NCBI GenBank assembly: GCA_022539475.1
Contig: VCMS01000195.1
Location: forward strand, 120,820 to 184,819
Source of the DNA: Gracilaria domingensis
Lineage: Eukaryota > Rhodophyta > Florideophyceae > Gracilariales > Gracilariaceae
Reading direction: 5' to 3'
Length of the DNA: 64,000 bases
The notes under the pieces were generated by a model. That model did not search any database. It was given only the letters and a program-made list of their open reading frames with translations, and was not told where the DNA came from. The position numbers were made by a program, and so were the translations under genes. Shown here in pieces: positions 20,053 through 32,975 of the stretch. Within the stretch, counting starts at the first letter, position 1; each line of letters begins with the position of its first letter.

Positions 20053-22265
20053 CTACGAAAGGCCCTGAAGGCGATAAATGTCAGCCCTTTCAGCATGATT
20101 GCCACCTTTCCTTGACCAGTAATACGTATCTCGCAATGGATCGATAACATACGTTCTCTTCGCTGCTCTTATTCCGCTTCCCACACTTTGTTCAATCACT
20201 GAAATCTGGTTTGATAAGGCTGATATACTCTCTACCGAGACTTCTCGAAATACCTTTCCCTCACTCTGAAACCCTTTCCCAAAAAGTTGTCCTCGTTCAC
20301 CTCTTTTCAAACCTTTTGATGCCCAACGCATGAGGCAAAGCAGACTCCGCTTCCCTGAGAAAGTGTGCTCAAAGAACAACAAGATCTTCCCGTAGTACAC
20401 ATGAAGTTCATGCTGGTCGGATCCATTAAACAGTGCGGCTGTGAAGCAAGAAGACCTGGTTCTTTCAGAAAAGGTTTTCATCATGCTGCAATGGTACATC
20501 GTTACATATTCGTCTTCAGCTTTTTCATCGAGAAGGCGTGACCATCCTGTGACTCCATTTTGATATCGTACTTCTGATCCAAGAAGTGGAGCTGGGGACA
20601 AGTCGGTCGCCTTCTTGTTTTGTTTGTAGTAATTTTGCGGCAATATCTTTACATCGCATCCTATCTTCTCCGAAAGATCCTGGAAGCTGAAGAACTTGCG
20701 GGGATGACAAAATGTCAATCCATCCTGCTCCGGCTGTGAACTCCGACACACAAGACCATTTCTCTCAGGAGCATACTCTTCATCGAGGAGAGGAATGCTA
20801 ATGTCTTTAGCTAAGCAATAGAGCTTGACAGCTTCAGTGACTTTCACACTCTCAATGACATACTCAGAAAACCAATACGTCGAGTTGCATTTCCTGTTTA
20901 GAAATCCCACGTAGTTCTCAATGCTCCATTGAGAGACCAGAGAAAGTGGACCGCAACTCCGAATAGAATCCTCAAGGTGCAGTAGTAGATGGTATACATA
21001 CTTTCAAAGATATTGGTTCTCATGTTGGTATTTAAAATAGGTTCTTGAGAAGTGGATAAAGAACCTGCGAGACAGAGATCCGACCCGCTTTACGTCGTCA
21101 TCAGAAAAGCTCCAGCGACACACAGTTTCGCACAGATCTACGAAAAGTTTCCAACCGGCTAATAGATGTGCTGGGATCAGTCCATGAAGAACAACCAGAC
21201 TGAGATGTATTACAAACGCTTTCCATTCCGTTGCCTTCCATGGCTTGCGCTCATCGAGGCCTCTGGGACATCTGATGCGATCGTTATACCACTTCCCTGC
21301 TCCCATTAGTCTTTGATTCAATTCTTCTTGCTTCACCTTGGGTTGTAGCACCGATGGAGTAGGCACACATCCTTTCTCCCCGAGCCATATGGAAACGATG
21401 TCTGGGGCGATATTCTCGAACAAGAGATGCATGGTGTCTATTGGAAAACTTTGAAACGGGGTTATCAGCCGTAAGTTTTCAACCAACGGACTGAGCGAGG
21501 TAGATTGTATCCCAAGGTCTTTGCATCGTTGATTTAGTTCTTGTTTTGTCAGCTTATGCGATTTCTCTCGAAGCTCGTGCACTGCACCCAAGAATGTGTC
21601 TGCACTTCGCATTGGTAACTGTTTCGGACTCCAAAGTTTCACCCTGTTGGTCTTACCTTTAATGGTCTTCGTTGTCTGTGACGGATAGTATACATGATTT
21701 CTGCTGCTGTCCAAGGTTCCTCGAATGGTACAAAATCGGCATGGTACGATGGCATTGTAGCCCCGAAGGTTTGTCAGCTTGTTTAATGCCGCAAGATCTC
21801 CTTGAACGTATAGCAAGTGCACACGCACATGGCGCTCAATTCCATCCCATAGTGTTACTTTCTTCCCTGCTGATAAATGTTTGAGCTCGTCGATTAAAGG
21901 TTGCAGAAAGGACGTGAGATTTTGAGGAGCTTTTGGGCCTGGAATCACTGATACTGGCAGCATGTTGCTGAGTTTGAAACGCTGTGAAGGGTGCAGGTTT
22001 AGCACAAGGAGCACCACAGGCCAGTAAGTGTAGTCAGTTTTTTTGAAAGCCGAAACTCCATCTCTAGACAGAGACAGAAATATATCGTGCTTCACGGCCT
22101 CAATGCCGCCCAACTCTTTCACCGCTTAATGCAACAGGCTCGCTGAAACAAAGTCTTCATAGTTTTCGGTTTGTAGTGATCCGTTGAACCTGTGTATTTT
22201 CATCGCTGCGTGAAAATGCTTGTATAGCAAAGGCCCTTTGTCCTTGTTCTTTAAATGCGCCTCAA
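20053..22265 (-). pseudogene. Tnp2-family (CACTA/Plavaka-like) transposase, decayed
   Basis: One minus-strand frame runs from the satellite edge (~22265) to a stop at 20053, broken by an in-frame TAA at about 22126 and a TGA at 21016-21018. Family features are visible: a domain beginning DIFLSLSRDGVSAF, a cysteine pair CRFCTIRG, the conserved FPIDTMHLLFENIAPDIV, then HLLLHLEDSIRSCGP...IENYVGFLNRK, and a C-terminus ending YVIDPLRDTYYW. These fit the Tnp2 transposase / C-terminal helper-domain arrangement used for cut-and-paste by CACTA-type elements. The N-terminus is cut off by satellite block 2. Two stops with no frameshift suggest fairly recent inactivation, or sequencing errors. Confidence 0.8.
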
Positions 22266-22267
22266 AA

Positions 22268-24715
22268 CGAGCTCAGCACCTTGTAAAGAGAGTCTAAAGT
22301 GGCTGCTGAACGTTTATTGGGGATGAAAAACGCAACAGTGAACGAGGATATTGCGCCCGGAAGAGGTTGTGAAGGCGGCGGGACATGAGATTGAGCGCTT
22401 GAAAAGAGCGTCTGACAGTTGTCATGTGGCACTCAGATGTGTCTCGACACCTTTTGTGGCTGCTGAACGTTTATTTGGGATAGAAAAACGAAACAATAGA
22501 CGAGGAGAATGCGAGGGGAAGAGGTTGTGAAGGTGGCGGGACATGAGATTGAGCGCTTGAAGAGAGCGTCTGACAGTTGCCATGTGGCACTTAGATGTGT
22601 CTCAACACCTTGTAAAGAGAGTCTAAGATGGCTGCTGAACATTTTTTGGGGATGAAAAACGCAACAGTGAACGAGGATACTGCGCCCGGAAGAGGTTGTG
22701 AAGGCGGCGGGACATGAGACTAAGCGCTTGAAGAGAGCGTCTGACAGCTGCCATGTGGCATTCAGATGTGTCTCAACACCTTGTAAATAGAGAGTCTAAG
22801 GTGGCTGCTGAACGTTTACTGGGGATGAAGAACGCAACAGTGAACGAGGAAATTGCGCCCGGAAGAGGTTGTGAAGGCGGCGGGACATGAGATTGAGCGT
22901 TTGAAGAGAGCGTCTGAAAGTTGCCATGTGGCACTCAGATGTGGCTGCCATGTGGCACTCAGATTTGTTTCAGCAGCTTGTAAAGAGAGTCTAAGGATGC
23001 CGCTGAACGGTTATTGGGGATGAAGAACGCAACAGGGAACGAGGATTTTGCGCCCGGAAGAGGTTGTGAAGGCTGCGGGACATGAGAATGAGCGCTTGAA
23101 GAGAGCATCTAGCAGCTGCCATGTGGCACTCAGATGTATCTCAACACCTTGTAAAGAGAGTCTAAGGTGGCTGCTGAACGTTTATTAAGGATGAAAAACG
23201 CAACGGTAGACGAGGAGATTCCGAAGGGAAGAGGTTGTGAAGGCGGCGGGACATGAGACTAAGCGCTTGAAGAGAGCGTCTGACAGCTGCCATCTGGCAC
23301 TCAGATGTGTCTCAACACCTTGTGAAGAGAGTCTAAGGTGGCTGCTGAACGTTTATTGGGGATGAAGAACGCAACAGTGAACGAGGAAATTGCGCCCGGA
23401 AGAGGTTGTGAAGGCGGCGGGACATGAGATTGAGCGCTTGAAGAGAGCGTCGGAAAGTTGCCATGTGGACCTCAGATGTGTCTCAACACCTAGTAAAGAG
23501 AGTCTAAGGTGGCTGCTGAACGTTTATTGGGGATGAAAAACGCAACGGTAGACGAGGAGATTCCGAAGGGAAGAGGTTGTGAAGGCGGCGGGACATGAGA
23601 CTGAGCGCTTGAAGAGAGCGTCTGACAGCTGCCATGTGGCACTCAGATGTGGCTGCCATGTGGCACTCAGATTTGTTTCACCAGCTTGTAAAGAGAGTCT
23701 AAGGTGGCTGCTGAACGGTTATTGGGGATGAAGAACGCAACAATAAAGGAGGAGATTGCGCTCGGAAGAGGTTGTGAAGGCGGCGGGACATGAGACTGAG
23801 CGCTTAAAGAGAGTGTCTGACAGCTGCCATGTGGCACTCAGATGTGACTCAACACCTTGTAAAGAGAGTCTAAGGTTGCTGCTGAACGTTAATTGGGGAT
23901 GGAGAACGCAAGAGTAGACGACGAGATTGCGCCCGGAAGAGGTTGTGAAGGCGGCGGGACATGAGACTGAGCGCTTGAAGGGAGCGTCTGACAGCTTCCA
24001 TGTGGCACTCAAATGAGTGTCAACATCTTGCAAAGAGAGTCTTAGGTGGCTGCTGAACGTTTAATCGGGATAAAGAACGCAACAGTAGACGAGGAGAGTG
24101 CGCCCGGAAGAGGTTGTGAAGGCGGCGGGAAATGAGACTGAGCGCTTGAAGAGAGCGTCTGAGGAATGCCATGTGGCACTCAGATGTGCCTCAACACCTT
24201 GTAATAGAGAGACTAAGGTGGCTGCTGAACGTTTATTGGGGATAAAGAACGCAACAGTAGACGAGGAGATTGCGCCCGGAAGAGGTTGTGAAGGCGGTGG
24301 GACATGAGACTGAGCGCTTGAAGAGAGCGTCTGACAGCTGCCATGTGGCACTCCAAAGTGTCTCAACACCTTGTAGAGAGAGTCTGAGGTGGCTGCTGAG
24401 CGTTTATTGGGGATGAAGAACGCAAGAGTAGACGAGGAAATTGCTCTCGGAAGAGGTTGTGAAGGCTGCGGGACATGAGACTGAGGCGTCTGACAGCTTC
24501 CATGTGGCACTCAAATGAGTGTCAACATCTTGCAAAGAGAGTCTTAGGTGGCTGCTGAACGTTTAATCGGGATAAAGACGCAACAGTAGACGAGGAGAAT
24601 GCGCCCTGAAGCGGTTGTGAAGGCGGCGGGACATGAGGATGAGCGCTTGAAGAGAGCGTCTGACAGCTACCATGTGGCACTCAGATGTGTCTCAACACCT
24701 TGTTGAGTGTCACAT
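22268..24715 (+). repeat. 171-bp satellite, block 2 (~14 units)
   Basis: Same monomer and orientation as block 1. Contains local duplications, for example a doubled GCCATGTGGCACTCAGAT around 22920-22965 and again around 23630-23670, showing unequal exchange or slippage. It ends abruptly at TTGTTGAGTGTCACATTTGC. Confidence 0.9.
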
Positions 24716-25599
24716 TTGCAAACCCGAGAGTCTTTTAGCGTATATATGGACTGGCTTCACATAAGCAATCGGGATGTTGAGATTGCCAGGTAAAGCCTAT
24801 AGGGAAGAGGGAACACGAGCACGAGCGGTTCAGACTCTCCGGAGGAGAACACTGGTGCGGCGGGACCACTCCTGGCGATTTTACATTGATGTGTGCTTGA
24901 ATGCAGAGTTTACTGCGGGGCGAAGGAATTATAGGTACGTTTTGAGTTTATAATCGGTTCGCTCCATTCTCTATCCCACCGGTCAATTGGGACTTTGTGC
25001 TTCCTTTCTTCAACTCTGAGAGAGTACCCGCGGTTACCAAATAAGTACAGCAGTTCGTCGGGGAGTGGACGCAGTATATCTCTGCCATTTCGCAACTGGG
25101 TCCGCGGTACATCTACAAACCCATAGACTGGGTGACTCGAGAGAACCACTGGCTCCTGTTACTAGACATTCAACTTCGTTACGACGCGGCAATATGAGAG
25201 TCTAAAGCTGTCTCTCAAACTACCAAGGTGAAGTGCGCCGGCACCACGACGTAATGGCTAATCAACATCCGCTACTTCTCTATCTGACCTCTGGCGACGG
25301 GTTGATTTGTAACATATATGAGACTGACCACGAACACGCAGTAAGGCATAGGCAGGATGTAGCACGAGTGTGTGAGGTTCGTGGCCACCCTATGCGGTAT
25401 GAAACGAGGATAGCGATTGTTCGTGGAACGATATTCAACGGTGTTGTGGGAATAACCAGATATGCGCCAAACTAAGACTCTCCGCCTCGGCAAGAAGCGC
25501 GCTTTTGTCGAAATGTCCAAGGCGTAGTGCGCGGTCTTGCAACAGCTGCCATTTCGACGCAAGGCAACATTCATATCTCTTGATGAGTGGTTCTACACA
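24716..25599. other. Unassigned sequence between satellite block 2 and right inverted arm
   Basis: Possible decayed coding on the minus strand at 24910-25149 (a frame with GFVDVPRTQLRNGRD), not recognised. No RNA gene seen. Confidence 0.35.
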
Positions 25600-27345
25600 T
25601 GAGCGCCTAGCGAAACCTCTTCCATGCTTGTTTCACGTATGTATGCACGGTAGTTCTGAAATGCCGTGGGCCTTGCTCTGCCATGTGGTCTTCACCATCG
25701 GCTATTGCACGTTGTGTTCTCGCCTTCAGGCAGGAGTGTATGCGTCCAATATTGGAATCGATTCCGTGGTAAAACGCAAGTGATGTCAACTGGTTCTCTT
25801 GGCTGGCGGTGTATCACTTATTATAACTTGTGGGTATGGTGAAACTGGAGGAGCCACTTGTCTTTTAGTTGCTCTCGAAGAACTGCAAAAGCAGGCGGAC
25901 CAGAAGAGCCGCATGGGAAAGAGCTGTTTCGGGATATTCTGTGTTTCTCCGCAGGTTAGACATGTAAGTTCCACTCTTCTAATTTTCATCTTCCTCATCT
26001 CCTCCGTCGGGATACCAAGTACATGTTAACAATGGTCCGCATCTTCGAATGCACACACGCATTTCGTGTTCTTACCGGCGCGCGAGGCAGGGTTTATACT
26101 CCTATGAATGGTCTAATGAAGATCAAGAAGGTCTCTATCAGTCTCCGTATATTGTAACTAGTTCGATTGTGTCCATGAAGTCATCGATACCGTTACCCTT
26201 GGCACTGAAGTCGTAGAGCTTCCAACAGTCTTATTCACAATTGCTCTCTGCTTGTACATTTTCCTCGCGATACATTAGCTTGGGGTTTGTCCTAATCTTT
26301 TCTCTCGGGTTCATACCCAATAATGTAATCGGTCCATCTCTACATAGTGGATGTTCTCTGATCTCAACTGTTCAGTCTCCTACTGATCGACACACTTGCG
26401 TATTCTCTGACTGCTTTCTTCATTGAGAAAGACCAGGTAGGAGTCTTCCCGTCCATTCTATACAGGGTGCTTTTGGATGCCGCCAGAGCGCACAGTGTCT
26501 AAGCCGATCTCAATGAGTTTTGTTTCCATTCGGGTCTACTCTGTATGCGAGGATGTCTTGTTCTGGCCTGCCTCTGCCAATACACTCATGTCTCTTCTTC
26601 CTGTATTCTGTACTATTCTTTCGCTGTCCTGTCTCTTTCATTCGGGTGCTGCTGACGCTACTGGTTCTCTTCTACCATGGAAGGTATACATAGGCCTTAT
26701 GTAACCATTGGTATTATAAAAAGCGAAGGTATCGCATGTTAGACAGTTATCAATCTGTGCAGAACCTGAGGAATTCTCAGCACAGCGTTTCGGCGCGTCT
26801 TGATCATTGTGAATCATTGTCTCAACGGGAATACGTTCATCCTGTTCGTTCTGTAGTAGCCTATCTGTACCGATGGCGGTGAGTCCTATAACTATCTCAA
26901 AATGTCAAAACTGGTTTCTGGAGGCTCTCGCATTTTCATGTTCCTCGTGTCATTGTCACATCTCTTCGTCGCTGGCACCGTTGGATCTGTCGCTGCAAAA
27001 TGGTTGAAGCAACGAGATGTCTTCGCCTCCATTTTCTTTCTCAAGAATTGCAGCGCGGCTCTAAAGGGATTCAGTATTGCGTCTGCACACAGCTTCATTT
27101 CAAACGGTTTCGGGTAGCCTGGATTCACCTGTGTTTCTATCTTTTCTACTCTGTTGTTGCTCAAAGTTGCCGGCTGGCATAATGAGGATACCACGTAGTT
27201 CAAAGTCTTTTCGTCTGCTTATCTCTCTTTTCCATTCGAGAACGTATCGCGCGCATTTTAACGACGCTCGCACATTTCTATGTCTTCTAGCTCTACCTCG
27301 TTGCTCGCAGCACTTGATTCGGTTGTAAGATCGTACTTGTCGCAA
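25600..27345 (-). repeat. Right arm of long diverged inverted repeat (partner 17736-19230)
   Basis: Reverse complement of the left arm in matching order but with frequent indels, so the arms differ by about 250 nt in length. The outer end (CACTTGATTCGGTTGTA) matches the complement of the left arm's outer end. Confidence 0.75.
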
Positions 27346-27389
27346 TTCTCATGCCGCGAGCCGCTTACCAATCTTTTCCGGGCGCATAC

Positions 27390-27570
27390 CTCGTTCACAG
27401 GTTTGGCGTTTCTTCATCCTCAATAAAGCGTTCAGCAGCGAGCCCCTTAGACTCTTTTTACGAATGGTGCTGAGACACATCTGAAGTGCCACATGGCGAC
27501 ACTGTGTCAGACGCTCTCTTCGAGCGCTCAATCTCATAAGTCCCGACCGCTCCTACACCTCTATTTCTCG
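27390..27570 (-). repeat. Inverted satellite fragment (~1 unit)
   Basis: The complement of CATCTGAAGTGCCACATGGC and neighbouring words shows a satellite unit in the opposite orientation to blocks 1-3. It lies just outside the right inverted arm and mirrors block 1 next to the left arm, so the inverted repeat includes some satellite. Confidence 0.8.
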
Positions 27571-27961
27571 CGCAAAAACCGTCGTTGTCCCTGTTGCGTT
27601 GCTTACATTCCCACAAATAAAAGAATTCGCAGCACATACTTAGACCACGTATCTTATAAGCACAGAGTGTCAGAAGTACTCAGCATGCTCGAGTGCACAT
27701 GGGAAAACTAGGTGTTTAGAACGGTCTGCTCTTAAGCGCTGAATCTCATGGGTGGGCACGTGAAGACTCCTTCCTTTCCGGCCACTTCTTGCCTCCATTC
27801 TGGTTGTGAACGAGTTGTTTACCCGTACAGTGCTTCACATCTCACATGTCTCCGGCCGCCTCACCACCAGCTTCGCGGTCGCCAAATGTACCTCTGCTGT
27901 CTGAAGCACCGCTTTGCGTTCCTTCAACAGATCTGCTCTCACACCGCTTGTACCGAATAGA
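27571..27961. other. No gene seen
   Basis: Unique-looking sequence between the inverted satellite fragment and block 3; no supported coding or RNA gene. Confidence 0.35.
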
Positions 27962-30900
27962 AGACGTAGTCAGTCTGAGGTGGCTGCTGAGCGTTAGTTT
28001 GGGATGAAGAACCCACAACCAGCTTTAGACTCCGTTATCAACGAAAAGGGTGCTGGCACGACAGCATATGAAGTTGGGCCAGCAAAGGCCAACTGCTCCA
28101 GACATGCTCTCTTCAGCGAGCCGCGCAATACAGATCCGAATGTCCCTGTGAAGGCGGCGGGACATGAGACTGAGCGCTTGAAGAGAGCGTCTGACAGCTG
28201 CCATGTGGCACTCAGATGTTGTCCTCAACACCGTGCAAAGAGGAGTCTAGGTGGTCTGCGGCGCATATCGTTTTTACCTCTAGCGATGAAGAACCCCATA
28301 CGATGTAGCACGCCCAGGGGGAGATCGTAAAAGCGTTCTCCCAGAGGATGGTTGTGAAGGCGGCGGGTTACATGAAATGAGCGTTTTAAAGAGCAGGCGT
28401 GTTCTTTGCTCGAACTGATGTCCATCATGCCAAAACGTGTCAGGGCACTCAGATGTGTCTCAACACCTTGTGGAGAGAGTGTGAGGTGGCCTGCTGAACG
28501 TTTATGGGGGATGAAGAACGCAACAGTAGACGAGGAGATTGCGCCCGGAAGAGGTTGTGAAGCGCAAGGCGGGGCCCACCTGAGACTTGACTCTCTTACA
28601 GGTGTGGAGACACAGATCGTGCGTGGCCAAGCCATTGTGATAAACGAAAAGTCTAGGTCTGAAAAAACGGCCTCTTCGTCCTCAATGGCGCCTCATGGCA
28701 CTCAAATGTCCTCGCCGCTTCTATCGAACAGATCGTCCTGTCAACTTCTCACTCGCCCTATCGCATCCAATGACGAGTCTAACTGGACTCGCTGCTGAAC
28801 GTTTTTTGGGTGAAGTAACGCATCAGAGTTTACGCACCAACGGCAGATTGCGCCCGTAAAGAGGTTGTGAGGCGGCGGGACATAAGAGATTCTTCGTTTC
28901 AATCTGAGCGCTTGAGAGAGTCGTCTGCAAACGGGCAGCTGTCAGCATGGTGCATCTCTAGATTCGCTCGTTCAACACCTTGTAGAGGAGAGTCTGATGG
29001 CTGCTGAACATTAATGGTGGGGAATGAAGAACGCCCAAACAGTAGCACCAGGTGATGATAGCGCCTCGACAGAAGGTTGTGAGAGCGTGCGGGAACACTT
29101 AGTACTTTAGAGCGCTTGAAGACGCGCTTGATCAGGCTGCGGCATCGTGAGCACGTACACTCAGCAATGTATGAATCTCAATCAGCCGTGCAAAGAGAGT
29201 CTACACGGAGTTGCTTTGAATTCAGATTTCACTTTCAGAGGAACATGAAGAACGCAAGAGTCAGCCCACGAGCGAAGGGACTTGCGCCCAGAATGGTATG
29301 TTGTGTAAGCGTAGCGTGGAACATTGAGAATGGAGCGGGGTGTATAAGAGTAGACGTCTGACAGAATTCCGCACATGTGGCAACATTAACAGATATCGTC
29401 TCAACACGATTGTAGAGAGAGTCTGCCTAGGCTGCCGCATGCTGGAACGTTCCTTATTGGCGCCCGATGAAAGGACCTTGTATATGAGATAGACCGCCGG
29501 ACGCATTGGTCTGCACAGAAAAGAGGTAAGTGTAAGGCGGTCTGAGGGACATGCACAGCTGAGCGCTTGAAGAGAGCGTCCTGACACGCGTGCCATGATG
29601 GCACTTTCAGCACTGATTGGTCGTCATGGACCTTGCGAAGAGAGTCTAGCGCTGGTGCTGACTGTCTTTATTTATAGATGAAGGAGAGCGACAAGAGTAG
29701 ACGAAAGGAGATTGTCGCCCCAGAAATGTTTGTGGATAGCGCCGGCGGGACATGAGACGGAGCGCTTGATAAGGAGGCGCGACAGCTGCCACTGTCCATT
29801 CTACGATATGTTTCATCACCTGTAGAGAGAGATCCTATAGTGTGGGCTGCTAATCATTTTATGGGTGATTGAGACGCAAAGTAGAAACGAGATCATTGCG
29901 CCGGAAGAGGTTTGTGCAAGTGCCGGCGGACTACCTCGAGACTAGGCTCTTGAATGAAAGCACTGAAAGGCCTGCCATGTGACTCAGTGTGTCTGATACG
30001 ACCTCTTGTCACATAGAGAGTCTAAGGTGTGCTGCTGAACGTTTATTTTGGATAAGAACGCGAATGAGTAGAGAGGGATTGCGCCCGATCAAGATTGGCG
30101 AGTGGGTTTGTGAAGGCGGCGGGACATCGAACTAGATGCGCTTGAACGAGAGCCCGTGCGCTTCACAGCTGCATGTGGCATCTCATGAGGTGTGTTTCGT
30201 ACACTTCTTTATTGAGAGAATCTGAAGGTCTAGGCTGTTGCAACGTCCTATACTTGGGGATGAAGATACGTTGCAACAGTCATCTACGAGAGATGCCTCT
30301 GAAAGGTTATGTTATTGAAGGCGACGACGGGACACGATGTAGGACTTTTGAGGCGTTCTTCTTTATAAAGAAGGCGAAGCATCGTCTACTGTTACAGCCT
30401 CGCGATGTGCGACTGCTTCACCTCACAGAATCGTCCTTGTCCTCAACACTCTGGAGGGCGAACAGAGAGGTCTTCAACGGGTGTGAGCTGGCTGGTATAT
30501 TGCGGTTTATTGTTGGTGCAAATTGAACGAACCGTCAGAACGGTACGAGCGTCAAGGGAGGAGCTCTCCCGACCGCCCCGGAAGAGGTTGTGAAGGCGGC
30601 GTGATCAGATGAGCCACCTGAGCGCTTGACATGCAGAGTCTTCGACAGCTGCATGAATGGCACTCGCTGTGTGCTTCAACACCTGGATGCATAAGAGAGA
30701 AGTCTTAATGGGTGGCTGGCTGACGTTTATTGGGGATGAAGAACGACTTAGACGATGGAGGATGGAGCCTTGGTCCCTCACGGGAAGACCGGTCTTCGTT
30801 GCAAAAGGCGCTGACGGAGAACAATGCAGTACTGAGGCGCTTGATTAGAGCAGACGTCCCGCTCCACGCTGCCATGTGGCACTCAGATGTGTTATGAACA

Positions 30901-31648
30901 CCTTGTGGAGATTGACGTCTGAATGCTTGCTTAGCTGTAAGGCGTTTTATTGGGGCATGAAGACGCAACAGTAGAGGCGAAGGAGCCAGGCTTGCGCCGG
31001 ATAGATGGTTCATAGAAGAGCCGGCGGACATGAAGCTGAGCGCTATGAAGAAGATGCGTCTCACAGCCTGCCCATGTGGCATCTTCGATGTGTCTGAATA
31101 ACCGGGCGTCGCTGATAAGATTTAGCATTGACGTCTCAGAACAGGCTTACGGCTGTGCTTTTTGCACATCGTTTTTATTTCGGAAGTCGATGCAACACGA
31201 CCAAATCGGAAGGAGTATCAGGACCGCGAGGAGGAGCCGTGCCTGTGCAGCCCACGGAATGAGATTGTAATTCGGACGTTAACGCGAGGGGAGTTAGCAG
31301 TTTGTAGACTGCCAGGGTTCGCTTGAAGAGAGCGTCTGACAGCTGCCATGTGGCACTCAGATGTGTCTCAACACCTTGCAAGAGAGTCTAAGGTGGTGCT
31401 GAACGTTGATTGGGGATGAAGAACGCAAGAGTAGACGAGGAGATTGCGCCCGTAAGAGGTTGTGAAGGCGGCGGGACATGAGACTGAGCGCTTGAAGAGA
31501 GCGTCTGACAGCTGCCATGTGGCACTCAGATGTGTCTCAACACCTTGTAGAGATAGTCTTAGGTGGGCTGCGGGATGAAGAACGCAACAGTAGACGAGGA
31601 GATTGCGCCCGGAAGAGGTTGTGAAGGCGGAGGGACATGACATTGAGT
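27962..31648 (+). repeat. 171-bp satellite, block 3 (~20 units, largely degraded)
   Basis: Same orientation as blocks 1 and 2. Units at 28140-28230, 28440-28570 and 31320-31640 are clean, while 28600-31300 is full of one- to few-base insertions and deletions within otherwise recognisable words. Either this is old divergent satellite, or low-quality consensus sequence. Confidence 0.85.
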
Positions 31649-32741
31649 ATTTTGCTCCGATTTCGTTGAACTTCGATTTCTTCCAATCGTTCTCTCACGA
31701 ATCCCCTAAGACCCGCTTTCTACTGTCGTTCTCTACGGTCTTTCAAACAGTTTCGGTTCGCCAACGTCGATCTCCACCGTTGATCTTTTCCCGAAAACCG
31801 TTCGGTTTCTCTAACGTCTGCACCATCCGCAAGAAAACCCAGCGTGTTTTGCAAACTTTCTCTCCTTTCACCGATGATTGCGCTTTTCTCATGTTCCCCT
31901 AAATCCCCAGGCAAACCCCGGGGTTTCCAAAAGTTCCCTAAATCCCCTAAATCCCCTAAATCCCCTAAATCCCCTAATTCCGTGGAATCTCCTTATCGAG
32001 AATGGGATTACATGTTCACCCATGAAGGGCCGAATCCGGCGCTGTGCGCATTGCCGCATTTCGAAAAATCTCAAATTTTCGTGTTGCCAACCGCTCACGG
32101 TGTCCTCGCGTGGCACGCGTACCGCCTGCAACGGCGCGCGCAATTTAATTGCCTGATGTTTGGTTTGCAACGGCGCGTGGACTCCGGTGCAAACGGATGG
32201 CATGGCGCATGGACACTTGGCACCTTTGCAGACCCAAGCGGGAACGCTTGCACAATAACACGTGGCAGCATGCATGGCCAATGAGATCTCGTTGCACTCC
32301 GTGCAACTGGTCAACCGGTGTGACAATGCAACTGCCCACGTGGCGAACTGCCGCACCAATGGCGTTGAAGTGCAGAATCTCCGTGGCCGGGTGAACTTCA
32401 GGCAAGGATAGGAACAGCCTGAAGACGGTAATCAGCGAGAACGGTCAGCCTCGTGAATACGAATATATCGTGTATCGTTGTTGACACCGTTTATCGGTTT
32501 GTTCGTTGATGTTCATAAACGGTTACCCGTTGAACCCCGTTAAACTCAGAAAGCTGAGGAGTATTAATTGCACTTCGATTTTCGAAAACTGGGTCTATCC
32601 GGGTGGGGCTATAGTACTGCCGTCACGTCGGGCGCTCGCGAAGCGCGCGTGAATGAAATAGGCGAAAGCCGTTGCCGTCGCCTCCACCAGAAGAATGTTT
32701 AAGCAAACCTCGTAAGGTGTTCTCATCGTCTGAGTATCTCA
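31649..32741. other. Unassigned; contains telomere-like 9-mer run
   Basis: At 31933-31978 there are five tandem units of CCCCTAAAT type (complement ATTTAGGGG). The frame crossing it (KSPKSPKSPKSP) is a repeat artefact. The stretch 31980-32400 is coding-like in composition in one plus frame (SPYREWDYMFTHEGPNP), but nothing is recognised. No integrase sequence precedes the chromodomain at 32742. Confidence 0.45.
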
Positions 32742-32975
32742 ATGGTTAATCCAGAAACGGATGTCTACCCGCAGGGGTATGTCGTCGACCGAATTGTGCG
32801 GCATGTCACAGGTCCCGATGGGAGGTTCCGTTATCAAATCCGTTGGTACGGATACCCTCCTGAAGAGGATACGTACGAACCTATTGGAAATTTACCTCCT
32901 TCAAAGGTAATAGACTATCACCGGCGTTCGCGTATAGCTCTTCCTCCATATCTGGATTGCGCCCAGGTGGGATAA
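32742..32975 (+). pseudogene. Chromodomain of a Ty3/gypsy chromovirus (5' truncated pol)
   Basis: The 77-codon frame reads VVDRIVRHVTGPDGRFRYQIRWYGYPPEEDTYEP and then LPPSKVIDYHRR (given here as landmarks). It has the chromodomain order of a short beta-strand, Y-I-R-W-Y-G-Y, E-D-T-Y-E-P and a helix. In chromoviruses this module sits at the integrase C-terminus and directs insertion to marked chromatin. The rest of pol is missing upstream. It is convergent with the accessory gene at 33329-35138, ending about 350 nt from it, the same layout as at 54.6-57.1 kb. Confidence 0.75.

Noticed and set aside
15996-31648. Long open frames within the satellite blocks (for example 24061-24510 minus, 17173-17424 minus)
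   Set aside because: The monomer length of ~171 bp is a multiple of three, so a frame without stop in one unit stays open through several. The peptides are repeats of one unit and no start, promoter or unique domain is present.
31844-32284. Ser-Pro-Lys repeat protein over the 9-mer run
   Set aside because: The KSP repeats come from the 9-bp telomere-like unit, and no start, domain or continuation was recognised.
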